The translations under genes were made by a program, and so were the position numbers. 64,000 nucleotides of DNA. It comes from Novosphingobium sp. MD-1. GTDB taxonomy: Bacteria; Pseudomonadota; Alphaproteobacteria; Sphingomonadales; Sphingomonadaceae. Below the pieces are notes generated by a model. That model saw only the letters and a list, made by a program, of their open reading frames with translations. It ran no database searches and was not told where the DNA came from. Location of the stretch: positions 310,001 to 374,000 of the forward strand of contig NZ_BBXA01000029.1 in assembly GCF_001014975.1 (NCBI RefSeq), read 5' to 3'. The first letter of the stretch is position 1. Each line of letters opens with the position of its first letter. Of this stretch, positions 8,688 to 17,624 are shown piece after piece.

Positions 8688-10109
8688 ATGTCTGCGTTCA
8701 AGGGGTTGAAGCCGATTCTGTATGGCGGCCGTGAAGTCTGGCCGCTGGTTGAAGGCGGCAAGGGCGTGGCGGCCACCAACCATGCCAGTTCGGGGGCATG
8801 GGCGGCTGCGGGCGGAATCGGTACGGTCAGCGCCGTCAACGCCGATAGCTATGACGCCGAAGGCAAGATCATTCCGCAGATTTACAACGCCATGACTCGC
8901 CGTGAGCGGCACGAGGAACTGATCCGCTACGCGATCGACGGCGCGGTCGAGCAGGTGCGGCGCGCCTATGATATCGCCAGCGGCCCCAACGGCATGCGTG
9001 GCGCGATCAACATCAACGTGTTGTGGGAAATGGGCGGTGCGCAGCAGGTGCTGGAAGGCGTGCTGGAAAAGACGCGCGGCCTTGTTACCGGCGTGACCTG
9101 CGGCGCGGGGATGCCCTACAAGCTTTCGGAAATCGCGGCGCGGTTCAACGTCAACTATCTGCCGATCGTCTCCTCCGCGCGCGCCTTTCGCGCGCTGTGG
9201 AAGCGGGCCTACCACAAGGTTTCCGATCTGATGGCCGCCGTGGTCTATGAAGACCCGTGGCTGGCGGGCGGCCATAATGGCCTGTCGAATGCGGAAAACC
9301 CGCTGACGCCGGAAGATCCCTATCCCCGCGTTGCCGCGCTGCGCGATACGATGCGCAAGGAAGGCGTTTCGGACGACGTGCCGATCGTGATGGCCGGCGG
9401 CGTATGGTTCCTGCGCGAATGGAACGACTGGATCGACAATCCGGAACTCGGCAGCATCGCCTTCCAGTTCGGCACGCGGCCGCTGCTGACGCACGAAAGC
9501 CCCATTCCGCAGGCGTGGAAGGATCATCTGCGCACGCTGGAACCGGGTGACGTGCTGCTGCACCGCTTTTCCCCCACGGGATTCTACAGCTCGGCCGTGC
9601 GCAACCCCTTCCTGCGCAATCTCGAAGCGCGTTCGGAACGCCAGATTCCCTATTCCAAGGTCGCGGCGGGCGAACACACCGTGCAACTCGATGTCGGGGT
9701 GAAGGGCAAGAACTTCTGGGTCACACCAGCCGATCTCGATCGCGCGCGAAACTGGTTCGGTGCGGGCTATACCGATGCGCTGCGCACGCCGGACGATACC
9801 ATCGTGTTCGTGACGCCCGCCGAGCGTGAGGAAATCCGCAAGGATCAGGCCGATTGCATGGGCTGTCTTTCCCACTGTGGCTTTTCGTCCTGGAAGGATC
9901 ATGACGACTATACCACCGGCCGGCTCGCCGATCCGCGCAGCTTCTGCATCCAGAAGACGTTGCAGGACATCGCGCACGGCGGCCCGGTGGATCAGAACCT
10001 CATGTTCGCCGGCCACGCAGCCTATCGTTTCAAGCAGGACCCGTTCTATTCGAACAACTTCACGCCCAGCGTGAAGCAATTGGTCGATCGTATCCTGACG
10101 GGGGACTGA
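8688..10109 (+). CDS. Nitronate monooxygenase family flavoprotein (2-nitropropane dioxygenase-like)
   Basis: FMN-dependent TIM-barrel enzyme. The family oxidises alkyl nitronates, and some members act on other substrates. Family-like stretches are the N-terminal GKGVAATNHASSGAWAAAGGIGTVSA (about residues 24-49), GAININVLW, GLVTGVTCGAGMP, PIVMAGGVWF and the FQFGTRPLLTHES segment. At 473 residues it is longer than the classic roughly 350-residue enzymes; the extra C-terminal part has a cysteine cluster (DCMGCLSHCGFSSW) and a further Cys in RSFCIQKT. These could bind metal or form disulfides. It starts 10 bp after the methyltransferase, so the two are probably co-transcribed. The exact substrate cannot be read from sequence. 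Confidence 0.8.
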   Translation: MSAFKGLKPILYGGREVWPLVEGGKGVAATNHASSGAWAAAGGIGTVSAVNADSYDAEGKIIPQIYNAMTRRERHEELIRYAIDGAVEQVRRAYDIASGPNGMRGAININVLWEMGGAQQVLEGVLEKTRGLVTGVTCGAGMPYKLSEIAARFNVNYLPIVSSARAFRALWKRAYHKVSDLMAAVVYEDPWLAGGHNGLSNAENPLTPEDPYPRVAALRDTMRKEGVSDDVPIVMAGGVWFLREWNDWIDNPELGSIAFQFGTRPLLTHESPIPQAWKDHLRTLEPGDVLLHRFSPTGFYSSAVRNPFLRNLEARSERQIPYSKVAAGEHTVQLDVGVKGKNFWVTPADLDRARNWFGAGYTDALRTPDDTIVFVTPAEREEIRKDQADCMGCLSHCGFSSWKDHDDYTTGRLADPRSFCIQKTLQDIAHGGPVDQNLMFAGHAAYRFKQDPFYSNNFTPSVKQLVDRILTGD

Positions 10110-10144
10110 CGCCGAAGACCTTGCGCGGGTAAGTGGTGCGGCCG

Positions 10145-10171
10145 CGCCTTCAGCCCCAGAGGCTGAAGGCG
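10145..10171. terminator. Perfect 11-bp palindrome at convergent gene ends
   Basis: CGCCTTCAGCC-CCAGA-GGCTGAAGGCG forms an 11-bp perfect stem with a 5-nt loop. It lies 36 bp after the nitronate monooxygenase stop and contains the stop codon of the PilZ gene on the other strand. Placement at converging gene ends suggests a bidirectional terminator. No T-tract follows on either strand. Confidence 0.55.
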
Positions 10172-10605
10172 ACGATGATCGGCAGCCATGCCAGCAGGGC
10201 AAGGCCGATCCAGATCGCCAACTTCGCGCGGGGCGAGAACACTTCCTGCGATCGCTGGTCCGCCGGGATCGTCACCTGGCCATGCAGCGCGGGCGAACGC
10301 AGCAGCAGCGCGCTGACGGTGGCGCGGCTGATCGGCGTAACGAATTCGCAGCCGTGGCGCGTGCCCGCTGTCCACACGACGACCGCCTCGGTGGCCGCGG
10401 CCGTTTCGGGCAGACCGATGTCTACCACATCGCCTTCGTCCAGCGCGGTATCGCTTTCGAGCAGGAAGCCGCGTTCCGACAAGTCGAGCAGCCTGGCGTC
10501 GACGGGCGTACCCGCTGCGGTGACATTGGCTTCTACCGACAGCGTCAGGCGGCGTCGATGCGCGGTCCTCGCCTCGAGGGCGTCCGCCAATTTGTGCTGG
10601 ACCAT
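10150..10605 (-). CDS. PilZ domain protein with C-terminal membrane anchor
   Basis: Likely cyclic-di-GMP receptor. The two PilZ signature elements are present: the arginine-rich RRRLTLSVEANV near residue 17 and DLSERGFLLE near residue 40. A hydrophobic helix ends the protein (WIGLALLAWLPIIVAF), so the PilZ domain is tethered to the membrane. ATG 10605 is chosen because GGAG lies seven bases upstream; the frame could extend ten codons further. No cyclase or flagellar gene is adjacent, so the controlled process is unknown. Confidence 0.83.
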   Translation of the reverse strand: MVQHKLADALEARTAHRRRLTLSVEANVTAAGTPVDARLLDLSERGFLLESDTALDEGDVVDIGLPETAAATEAVVVWTAGTRHGCEFVTPISRATVSALLLRSPALHGQVTIPADQRSQEVFSPRAKLAIWIGLALLAWLPIIVAFSLWG

Positions 10606-10745
10606 CACATCACTCCTTCGGAGATGACGTATCAATGGCCGGTAAAAGAATCGTTATCGATCAGCAGGGTAAGAAGCAAAATCGGCATCGACGGTGATTT
10701 CGGGACGATGACCCGAACGTTCGGGGAAGGCCGGGTCGCTCGCCG

Positions 10746-12053
10746 TCAGTCCATTTCCCACGCCCGTTCGCCGTGGCTGGTCAGGTCCAGACCGTCCCGT
10801 TCCTCGTCTTCGGTGACGCGCATCGGTATCACCATCGAGACCATCAGGGCGGCGATGGTGGTGGCAAAGGCGCTCCAGATCGCCACGATGCCCACGCCGC
10901 CGACCTGCCCGACGATCTGGCGCGCCATGCCCATGCCATCGGCATAGCCGGTGCCGCCCAGCGACGGCGAGACGAACACCGCGAGCAGGATCGACCCGAG
11001 CATGCCGCCCACGCCATGCACTGCGAAAACGTCAAGCGAATCATCGATATGGAGCTTGTGCTTCACAAGCAGGATCATCGGATAGCATACCGCCGCAGCG
11101 GCAACGCCGAGCAGCATCGCCGCACCCGGCGCGATAAAGCCGGCGGCCGGCGTCACCGTGGCGAGGCCGGCGATCGCGCCGGTGGCGAAGCCCACCGAGG
11201 TGGGTTTGCCCACGGTCAGCTTTTCGATCAGCAGCCAGGCCAGCGCCGCCGCGCTGGCGGCGGCGTGGGTGTTGATGATAGCGGAGGCCGCGTCGTCGTT
11301 GGCGGCCAGCGCCGAGCCGCCGTTGAAGCCGAACCAGCCCACCCACAGAAGCGCGGCGCCCGCCAGCGTCAGCGCAGGACTGTGCGGCAGCATCAGCGAC
11401 TTGGGAAAGCCGTTGCGCTTGCCCAGCAGCATTGCAACGACCAGCGCCGAGACGCCAGCCGTGGTGTGAACCACGATGCCGCCGGCGAAATCCAGCGTGC
11501 CAAGCTTGGTCGCCAGCCAGCCGCCGCCCCAGATCCAGTGCGCGACGGGCGCATAGACGATCAGGCTCCACAACGCCGAAAAGGCGACGACCCAGCCGAA
11601 CCGCGCGCGATCGACCCAGGCGCCGACCATCAGCGCGGGGGTGATCAGCGCGAAGCACATCTGGAACAGGGCGAACGCGCTTTCGGGCACACCATAGCTG
11701 CCGCGCACGTTGCCGAGATTGAGCAGCATCCAGGCATTGCCGGCGCCGATCCAGCCATTGGTTACCTCGCCGAAGGCCAGTGTATAGCCAGCGGCGATCC
11801 ACAGCAGGGAGGCAACGGCGATGATTGCGCCGGTCTGCACCATCACCGCCAGGAAGCCCTTGGCGCGCACCAGGCCGCCGTAGAACAGGGTAAGGCCCGG
11901 CGCGGCCATCATCAGCACCAGCGCCGAAGCCGCGAGAAGCCAGGCGGTATCGCCGCTGTCGGCGGAATCGAGCGTAGTGGCGGTCTGGGCCTGCGCCAGT
12001 GCCGGGATGGCCGATGTCGCGGCCATCGCGGCCGTTGCCAGAAACTTGCGCAC
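10746..12053 (-). CDS. amtB: Ammonium transporter (Amt/MEP/Rh family)
   Basis: Trimeric inner-membrane channel for ammonia/ammonium. A signal peptide (about residues 1-22, ending ALAQAQ) precedes eleven expected transmembrane helices. Family stretches are ALVLMMAAPGLTLFYGGLVR, the first pore His in VVHTTAGVSALV, the GWFGFNGGSAL signature and the second pore His in FAVHGVGGMLGS. GTG at 12053 is preferred over the upstream ATG at 12098 because GGAGG sits seven bases before it and the protein then starts right at the signal peptide. Genes of this family are often paired with a PII protein gene (glnK); none is next to it here. It may be read together with the dehydrogenase gene upstream, 108 bp away. 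Confidence 0.94.
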   Translation of the reverse strand: MRKFLATAAMAATSAIPALAQAQTATTLDSADSGDTAWLLAASALVLMMAAPGLTLFYGGLVRAKGFLAVMVQTGAIIAVASLLWIAAGYTLAFGEVTNGWIGAGNAWMLLNLGNVRGSYGVPESAFALFQMCFALITPALMVGAWVDRARFGWVVAFSALWSLIVYAPVAHWIWGGGWLATKLGTLDFAGGIVVHTTAGVSALVVAMLLGKRNGFPKSLMLPHSPALTLAGAALLWVGWFGFNGGSALAANDDAASAIINTHAAASAAALAWLLIEKLTVGKPTSVGFATGAIAGLATVTPAAGFIAPGAAMLLGVAAAAVCYPMILLVKHKLHIDDSLDVFAVHGVGGMLGSILLAVFVSPSLGGTGYADGMGMARQIVGQVGGVGIVAIWSAFATTIAALMVSMVIPMRVTEDEERDGLDLTSHGERAWEMD

Positions 12054-12161
12054 TCTTGCCCCTCCGTCCGCGCTTGCGGTTATGCGGTGTCCGTTCAAGC
12101 CCCTAGGCGAAGCGCTTGGCCCTGTACAGGCAGAGGAGGCGATGGCGCCGGATCGGCGGCG

Positions 12162-13205
12162 TCAGACCCAGCCTTCCAGCACCTGATCGGGCGGGCGATG
12201 TCCGTCGGCCCAGAAGCGGATGTTGGCCATGACCTTTTCGCCCGATGCGATGCGGCCCTCGAACGTGGCGCTGCCCATGTGAGGCAGGATCGCTACGTTG
12301 TGGTGCTCCAGGAGGCGCGGATCGACCTGCGGCTCGTGCTCGAACACGTCGAGTCCCGCGCCACCGATACGCCCTGCCACGAGCGCTTCGATCAGCGCCT
12401 GTTCGTCCACGATCTGCCCGCGCGCGGTATTGATGAGGTAGGCTTCGGGCTTCATCAGCGCGATCCGCCTGGCATCGAGCAGGTGGTGCGTTTCGGGCGA
12501 GGCGGGGCAGTGCAGCGACAGGATGTCCGCATCGCCAATCAGGGTGTCGAGATCGGCGACGTAGCGTGCGCCCAGCATGGTTTCGAGCGCTTCGGGCAGG
12601 CGGTGCCGGTTGTGATAGGCGACCTGCAGGCCGAAGGCGCGGGCGCGGTGCGCCACGGCCTGCCCGATCCGGCCCATGCCAATGATGCCCAGCGTCTTGC
12701 CGTTGAGCCGGTGGCCAAGCAGCGTGGATGGCGCCCAGCCTTCCCACTTGCCGGCGCGCAGGATGCGGCCGCCATGGTTGAGCCGCCGCGCGACGGAAAT
12801 GATCAGCGCCAGCGTCATGTCCGCCGTATCGTCGGTGAAGACGCCGGGCGTGTTGGTCACAATGATCTTGCGGGCGCGGGCGGCGGCCAGGTCGATATGT
12901 TCGATGCCGGCGCCGAAATTGGCGATCAGGCCCAGCCGGTCGCCCGCTTCGGCAATCATCCCGGCGTCGATCGTGTCGGTCACGGTCGGCACCAGCACAT
13001 TGCAGGATTGCATGGCGGCGACGAGCTCGTCGCGCGTCATCGCCCGGTCATCGGCGTTCAGTGTAACGTCGAACAGTTCGCGCATCCGCTGTTCGGTTTC
13101 CGGCAGCAGGCGGCGGGTGACGATGACCGAGGGTTTCCCCTCGATCCGGCGTTTGACGGCTTCGTGCGCGGTGCGCGCGCCGGCGGCGCTCTGGTGCGTT
13201 GGCAT
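12162..13205 (-). CDS. D-isomer-specific 2-hydroxyacid dehydrogenase (glyoxylate/hydroxypyruvate reductase type)
   Basis: NAD(P)H-dependent reduction of a 2-oxo acid such as glyoxylate to the D-hydroxy acid. The Rossmann motif GMGRIG is at residues 176-181. The catalytic Arg262 (NTARGQIVDE), Glu291 (VFEHEP) and His309 (ILPHMGS) are all present. At 347 residues it is slightly longer than usual; the first 24 residues are extra and the true start may be internal, because the family-like part begins at PSVIVTRRL. Substrate preference cannot be decided from sequence. It is divergent from the SH3-like gene. Confidence 0.88.
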   Translation of the reverse strand: MPTHQSAAGARTAHEAVKRRIEGKPSVIVTRRLLPETEQRMRELFDVTLNADDRAMTRDELVAAMQSCNVLVPTVTDTIDAGMIAEAGDRLGLIANFGAGIEHIDLAAARARKIIVTNTPGVFTDDTADMTLALIISVARRLNHGGRILRAGKWEGWAPSTLLGHRLNGKTLGIIGMGRIGQAVAHRARAFGLQVAYHNRHRLPEALETMLGARYVADLDTLIGDADILSLHCPASPETHHLLDARRIALMKPEAYLINTARGQIVDEQALIEALVAGRIGGAGLDVFEHEPQVDPRLLEHHNVAILPHMGSATFEGRIASGEKVMANIRFWADGHRPPDQVLEGWV

Positions 13206-13323
13206 GATCGTATCGCTATGCCTGCGGGACAGGGATGGTCAAGCGCGTGGTTGCCCTGTCGTGCCAATGCTGTATCGCATGGCGGGCAAGTTTTTGTTGG
13301 ATTTGGTCTGGGGTTTCCGTGTC

Positions 13324-13800
13324 GTGCGTGCCGTGAAGTATGTCCTGCCCTGCGTCCTTGCCGTGTCCGCCGGTCTTTCCAGCCACGCCGCGCGCGCGGA
13401 GGATGGCGGCGCGCCATACTGGGTTTCGCTGCGCAAGGATGAATCGAACATGCGCGTCGGCCCCGGCCGGGAATACCGGATCAACTGGACCTACGTGCGC
13501 AAGGGGCTGCCGATGAAGGTGCTGCGCGTGATGGGCGGCTGGCGGCTGGTGGAGGACCCGGACGGTTCGCGCGGGTGGATGCTCGCCCAGTTCCTGGCGC
13601 GCGCGCATACCGGCATGGTCAAGGGCGGCGTCGCGGAGATGCGCGAAAGGGCCGACGGTTCGGGCCGGCTGCTGTGGCGGCTGGCGCCCGGCGTGGTGGG
13701 CACGATCGGCGATTGCGGCGCCGGCTGGTGCCAGTTCGATGTCAATGGCCGCAAGGGCTATGCCCAGCAAGCGGCCATCTGGGGGGCAGGGGCACCGTAA
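13324..13800 (+). CDS. Exported SH3-like domain protein
   Basis: Small secreted protein with a signal peptide (from GTG 13324: hydrophobic core VLPCVLAVSAGL, ending HAARAED). Two bacterial SH3-type repeats follow: one around ESNMRVGPGREYRINWTYVRK and one around GGVAEMRERADGSGRLLWRL, each followed by the typical GGW..V and GWCQFDV turns. Such domains bind peptidoglycan or metals in the envelope; the precise role is unknown. The frame is open upstream to 13267, but that stretch uses unusually AT-rich codons and looks like promoter DNA, so I place the start at 13324 with moderate certainty. Confidence 0.78.
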   Translation: MRAVKYVLPCVLAVSAGLSSHAARAEDGGAPYWVSLRKDESNMRVGPGREYRINWTYVRKGLPMKVLRVMGGWRLVEDPDGSRGWMLAQFLARAHTGMVKGGVAEMRERADGSGRLLWRLAPGVVGTIGDCGAGWCQFDVNGRKGYAQQAAIWGAGAP

Positions 13801-13823
13801 CGCCGGCGCCCCGCCATTTTCTT
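13789..13823 (+). terminator. Terminator overlapping the SH3-like gene's stop codon
   Basis: GGGGC-A-CCG then loop TAACGC then CGG-C-GCCCC makes an interrupted 8-bp stem, followed by GCCATTTTCTT. The TAA stop codon is in the loop. It sits between converging genes and has a modest T-tract only in the plus direction. Confidence 0.5.
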
Positions 13824-13828
13824 CCGGG

Positions 13829-15025
13829 TCAGACCAGCTCTATCGCCAGCGCGGTGGCTTCGCCGCCGCCGATGCACAGGCTGGCCACGCCCTTGGTCTT
13901 GCCGTGGCGCTTCAGCGCGCCAATCAGCGTGGTGACGATGCGCGTGCCGCTGGCGCCGATCGGATGGCCCAGCGCCGTGGCGCCGCCGTGCACGTTGATC
14001 TTCTCGTGCGGGATGCCCAGATCGTGCATCGCGAACATCGCGACGCAGGCGAAAGCTTCGTTCACTTCGAACAGATCGACATCGGCGATCGACCAGCCGG
14101 CCCGTTCCAGCACCTTGTTGATCGCGCCGACCGGGGCGACCGTGAAGTCCTTCGGCTCCTGCGCGTGCGCGGCCAGCGCGACAACCTTCGCCACCGGCTT
14201 CAGGCCTTCCGCATCGGCAACGCTCTGGCGAGTGATCACCACGGCGGCGGCGCCGTCGGAAATCGAGCTGGAGGTGGCGGCCGTGATCGTGCCGTCCTTG
14301 GCGAAGGCGGGCTTGAGCGTCGGAATTTTGTCCGGGCGGCCCTTGCCGGGCTGTTCGTCGGTATCGACCACGACATCGCCGCCGCGCGACTTCACGGTAA
14401 CCGGCGCGATTTCGTCCACGAAGGCGCCTTCGGCGATCGCGGCCTGCGCGCGGCGCAGCGATTCGATCGTGTAGCCATCCTGCGCTTCGCGGGTCAGCTG
14501 GTATTCGTTGGCGGTATCCTGCGCGAACGTGCCCATCGCACGGCCGGGCTCGTAGGCGTCTTCCAGGCCATCGAGGAACATGTGATCGTAGGCGGTATCA
14601 TGCCCGATGCGCGCGCCCGAACGGTGCTTCTTGAGCAGGTAAGGCGCGTTGGTCATGCTTTCCATGCCGCCGGCGACGATCATGTCGACGCTGCCGGAAG
14701 CCAGCGCCTCGGCGCCCATGATCACGGTCTGCATGCCGGAGCCGCAGACCTTGTTGACGGTGGTTGCCTGCACGGACTTGGGCAGGCCAGCCTTGATCGC
14801 GGCCTGGCGCGCGGGCGCCTGGCCGAGGCCGGCGGGCAGCACGCAGCCCATGTAGACGCGGTCGATCTTGTCACCCGCCACGCCGGCACGCTCGACGGCG
14901 GCCTTGACGGCGGTGGCGCCGAGGTCGGTGGCGGCGGCATCGGACAGCGCGCCTTGCATCGAACCCATCGGAGTGCGCGCGTAAGACAGGATGACGACCG
15001 GATCTGCGGCGGAAAACTGGGCCAT
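13829..15025 (-). CDS. phbA: Acetyl-CoA C-acetyltransferase (thiolase)
   Basis: Condenses two acetyl-CoA to acetoacetyl-CoA, or the reverse in degradation. The active-site residues fit biosynthetic thiolases: Cys94 (NKVCGSGMQ), His354 (ALGHPIGASG) and Cys384 (CIGGGEATA). At 398 residues it is a standard length. ATG 15025 is supported by GGAG ten bases upstream; the GTG nine bases earlier would have no room for a ribosome site. It stands alone, divergent from the prepilin peptidase gene, with no polyhydroxybutyrate or fatty-acid genes beside it, so atoB-type or phbA-type use cannot be told apart. Confidence 0.92.
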   Translation of the reverse strand: MAQFSAADPVVILSYARTPMGSMQGALSDAAATDLGATAVKAAVERAGVAGDKIDRVYMGCVLPAGLGQAPARQAAIKAGLPKSVQATTVNKVCGSGMQTVIMGAEALASGSVDMIVAGGMESMTNAPYLLKKHRSGARIGHDTAYDHMFLDGLEDAYEPGRAMGTFAQDTANEYQLTREAQDGYTIESLRRAQAAIAEGAFVDEIAPVTVKSRGGDVVVDTDEQPGKGRPDKIPTLKPAFAKDGTITAATSSSISDGAAAVVITRQSVADAEGLKPVAKVVALAAHAQEPKDFTVAPVGAINKVLERAGWSIADVDLFEVNEAFACVAMFAMHDLGIPHEKINVHGGATALGHPIGASGTRIVTTLIGALKRHGKTKGVASLCIGGGEATALAIELV

Positions 15026-15223
15026 GGCGATCACACTCCTTCAATGGTCGGGTCAGGAAAGACCCGGATATGGGGTCGGTCCGGGCGGGCGGCAACCATC
15101 TGACGATCCGTTGCGGTTCGTTGGCGGTTCCTGTGGCCACGATCGCGCCGGGGCTGGACTTGGCGGGGCCATACTGCCACGCCGCGCTCATGGCAATCGA
15201 GCCGACGGGGGAGTCACGAACGC

Positions 15224-15994
15224 GTGGCATATGCCAGCCTGCCGCTGATCTGGTCCGCGTCGGCGATGCTGGGCGCGATCGTCGGGAGCTTCCTGGGCGC
15301 GGCGCTGGCGCGGTTGCCGGAGGCGCGGTCGGTCGTGACCGGCCGGTCGGCCTGCGATCACTGCGGGCGGACGCTTGGCCCGCTGGAACTGGTGCCGGTG
15401 TTGTCCTGGCTGGTGCAGCGGGGCCGCTGCCGGACCTGCGGCGGTGCGATCGGTGGATGGCAGCTTGGCTGCGAACTGGGTGGCGCGGCGGTGGCACTGG
15501 TTTCCGTGATCGCCATGCCCGATCGCACCGCGCTGGCCGCGATGGTGCTGGGCTGGCAACTGCTGTTGCTGGCGCTGCTCGATTTGCGGCACTTCTGGCT
15601 GCCCTCGCCGCTGGTGGGCACGCTCGCCGGTTCGGGAGGCGCCCTGGCGCTGCTGCGCGGCGCGATGGAGCGCGATAGCGGTCCGGTCCTGTGGGCCGGG
15701 GCGGGCGCGCTGGCCGGTTTCGGCATGCTCTGGCTGATCGCCGCCTACTATCGCCGGGTGCGCGGCCGCGAAGGCATGGGGGGAGGGGACCCGCTGCTGC
15801 TGGGCGCGATCGGCCTGTGGCTGGGGCCGGTGGGGACGGTCGCCACCCTGCTGGGAGGCAGCGTGATCGGGCTTCTCGCAACGGTTGCTTTGCTGGCGGG
15901 AGGCCGTAAGGTCTCGCGCCAAACGGCCCTGCCGCTCGGAACCTGTCTCGCCGCCGCCGGCTGGCCGGTCTTCCTGTTCCAGGGCTTCGGATAA
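15224..15994 (+). CDS. pilD: Prepilin peptidase / N-methyltransferase (type IV, A24 family)
   Basis: Inner-membrane aspartic protease that trims and N-methylates prepilins or pseudopilins of type IV pili or type II secretion. The N-terminal part has the zinc-type CxxC pair (CDHCGRTL and CRTCGG, about residues 44-71). The catalytic aspartates are in LLALLDLRHFWLP and the GMGGGDPLLLG motif (usual form GxGD). Several hydrophobic helices fit the eight-helix topology; 256 residues is normal. It opens with GTG. No pilus or secretion gene is next to it in the window, so it probably serves genes elsewhere. Confidence 0.9.
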   Translation: MAYASLPLIWSASAMLGAIVGSFLGAALARLPEARSVVTGRSACDHCGRTLGPLELVPVLSWLVQRGRCRTCGGAIGGWQLGCELGGAAVALVSVIAMPDRTALAAMVLGWQLLLLALLDLRHFWLPSPLVGTLAGSGGALALLRGAMERDSGPVLWAGAGALAGFGMLWLIAAYYRRVRGREGMGGGDPLLLGAIGLWLGPVGTVATLLGGSVIGLLATVALLAGGRKVSRQTALPLGTCLAAAGWPVFLFQGFG

Positions 15995-16032
15995 ATCGGA
16001 CCGGCACAAGCGGTTCGGGGACGGGGATTGTG

Positions 16033-17463
16033 ATGAACGAGACGAATCGCACGGACATGCTGGCCGTTCTGGAACGCCAGCGGACGGCCTTCACGGCGGC
16101 GCGCCCCGAAGCGCTTTCGGTGCGGCACGACCGGCTGGAGCGTTGCGCCACCATGCTCAAGGAGCATGGCGAGGCGTTTGCCAAAGCGATGAGCGCCGAT
16201 TTCGGCCATCGCAGCCACGAACAGTCCATGCTGACCGACATAATGCCCTCGGTCAGTATCGTGCGCTATTCGCAGAAGCGGATGAAGCGCTGGTCGCGTC
16301 CGGAAAAGCGCCACGTCAACTTCCCGCTGAACTTGCTCGGTGCGCGGGCGGAAGTGCGCTACGAACCCAAGGGCGTGATCGGCATCGTCGCGCCGTGGAA
16401 CTTCCCGGTCGGGCTGACCATGGCTCCGCTGGCGCAGGCTTTCGCCGCCGGCAACCGCGCGATGCTCAAGCCTTCGGAGTTTACCGAGCGCACGTCCGAA
16501 CTGATGCAGGAACTGTTCCCGCGCTATTTCGCGGAAGAGGAAGTGGCCGTCATCACGGGCGGGCCGGAAACCGGACAGGCGTTCTGCGGGCTGCCGTTCG
16601 ACCATCTGCTGTTCACCGGCGCGACGCCGATCGGCCGCCATGTGCTTCATGCCGCGGCCGACCACCTCGTGCCGGTCACGCTGGAACTGGGTGGCAAGTC
16701 GCCCACGATCTTCGGCCGCAGCGCCGATCTCCAGCGCAGCGCGGAGCGCGTGGCGCTGGGCAAGATGATGAACGCGGGGCAGATATGCCTCGCGCCCGAC
16801 TACATGATGGTGCCCGAGGAACTGGAGGACCGCGCCATCGCCGCCGTCGCCGCCGGAGTCAGCTCGATGTATCCGACGCTGCTGGCCAATGACGACTACA
16901 CCTCAGTCATCAACCGCCGCCACCGCGATCGCCTGGCCGGGCTCGTGGAGGACGCGCGAGAGAAAGGCGCCGAGGCGATCGTCGTCAATCCGGGCGGCGA
17001 GGACTTCGCCGGCACCAACGGCAACAAGATGCCGCTGACCATCCTGCGCAACGTCAACGACGACATGCGCGTGATGCAGGAGGAAATCTTCGGTCCGGTC
17101 CTGCCGGTGAAGACCTATCGCGCGATCGACGAGGTGATCGATTACGTCAACGCGCACGATCGTCCGCTGGGGCTGTACTACTTCGGTCAGGACAAGGCCG
17201 AGGCGGAGAAGGTACTGACCCGCACCATCTCGGGCGGCGTTACCGTCAATGACGTGATCTTCCACGTTTCGGCCGACGACCTGCCGTTCGGCGGAATCGG
17301 GCCTTCGGGAATGGGCAGTTATCATGGCGTGGAAGGTTTCCGCACGTTCAGCCATGCGCGCGCGGTCTATCGTCAGCCGAAGGTCGATCTTGCGAAGCTG
17401 GCAGGGTTGCGGCCGCCCTATGGTGCCGCGACGCAGCGCACCCTGAAGATGCAACTTAAGTAA
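16033..17463 (+). CDS. calB: Coniferyl aldehyde dehydrogenase-type aldehyde dehydrogenase
   Basis: NAD(P)-dependent oxidation of an aldehyde to the acid; the closest family I recognise is coniferyl aldehyde dehydrogenase (CalB), which turns coniferyl aldehyde into ferulate. Seen: substrate/cofactor segment GIVAPWNFPVGL, Glu218 in LELGGKSP, the nucleophile Cys252 in NAGQICLAPDY, and EEIFGPVLPV. At 476 residues it is standard. A GTG just before the ATG at 16033 is an equal start candidate. No lignin-monomer genes are adjacent, so substrate assignment is by family resemblance only. Confidence 0.82.
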   Translation: MNETNRTDMLAVLERQRTAFTAARPEALSVRHDRLERCATMLKEHGEAFAKAMSADFGHRSHEQSMLTDIMPSVSIVRYSQKRMKRWSRPEKRHVNFPLNLLGARAEVRYEPKGVIGIVAPWNFPVGLTMAPLAQAFAAGNRAMLKPSEFTERTSELMQELFPRYFAEEEVAVITGGPETGQAFCGLPFDHLLFTGATPIGRHVLHAAADHLVPVTLELGGKSPTIFGRSADLQRSAERVALGKMMNAGQICLAPDYMMVPEELEDRAIAAVAAGVSSMYPTLLANDDYTSVINRRHRDRLAGLVEDAREKGAEAIVVNPGGEDFAGTNGNKMPLTILRNVNDDMRVMQEEIFGPVLPVKTYRAIDEVIDYVNAHDRPLGLYYFGQDKAEAEKVLTRTISGGVTVNDVIFHVSADDLPFGGIGPSGMGSYHGVEGFRTFSHARAVYRQPKVDLAKLAGLRPPYGAATQRTLKMQLK

Positions 17464-17501
17464 GCCCCGCATACGATCGCGGGAGGCCCGGAAACGGGGC
17501 T
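17463..17501 (+). terminator. Stem-loop after the aldehyde dehydrogenase gene
   Basis: AGCCCCG (17463-17469) and CGGGGCT (17495-17501) are perfect inverted 7-mers separated by 25 nt that contain further short pairings. It starts inside the stop codon and precedes the complex I operon. There is no T-tract, so its role as terminator is only suggested by position. Confidence 0.3.
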
Positions 17502-17624
17502 GTAATCGGCACGGGAAGGCCAAAAGGGTGGAGAAACTGCCCTTGCGGGCGCTGCACGGCACTTGCGCGCGGGCGGCGTCGGGACTAGGGCGCGGAGCGA
17601 ACACCAGCTAGGCGAGTCAGCCCC

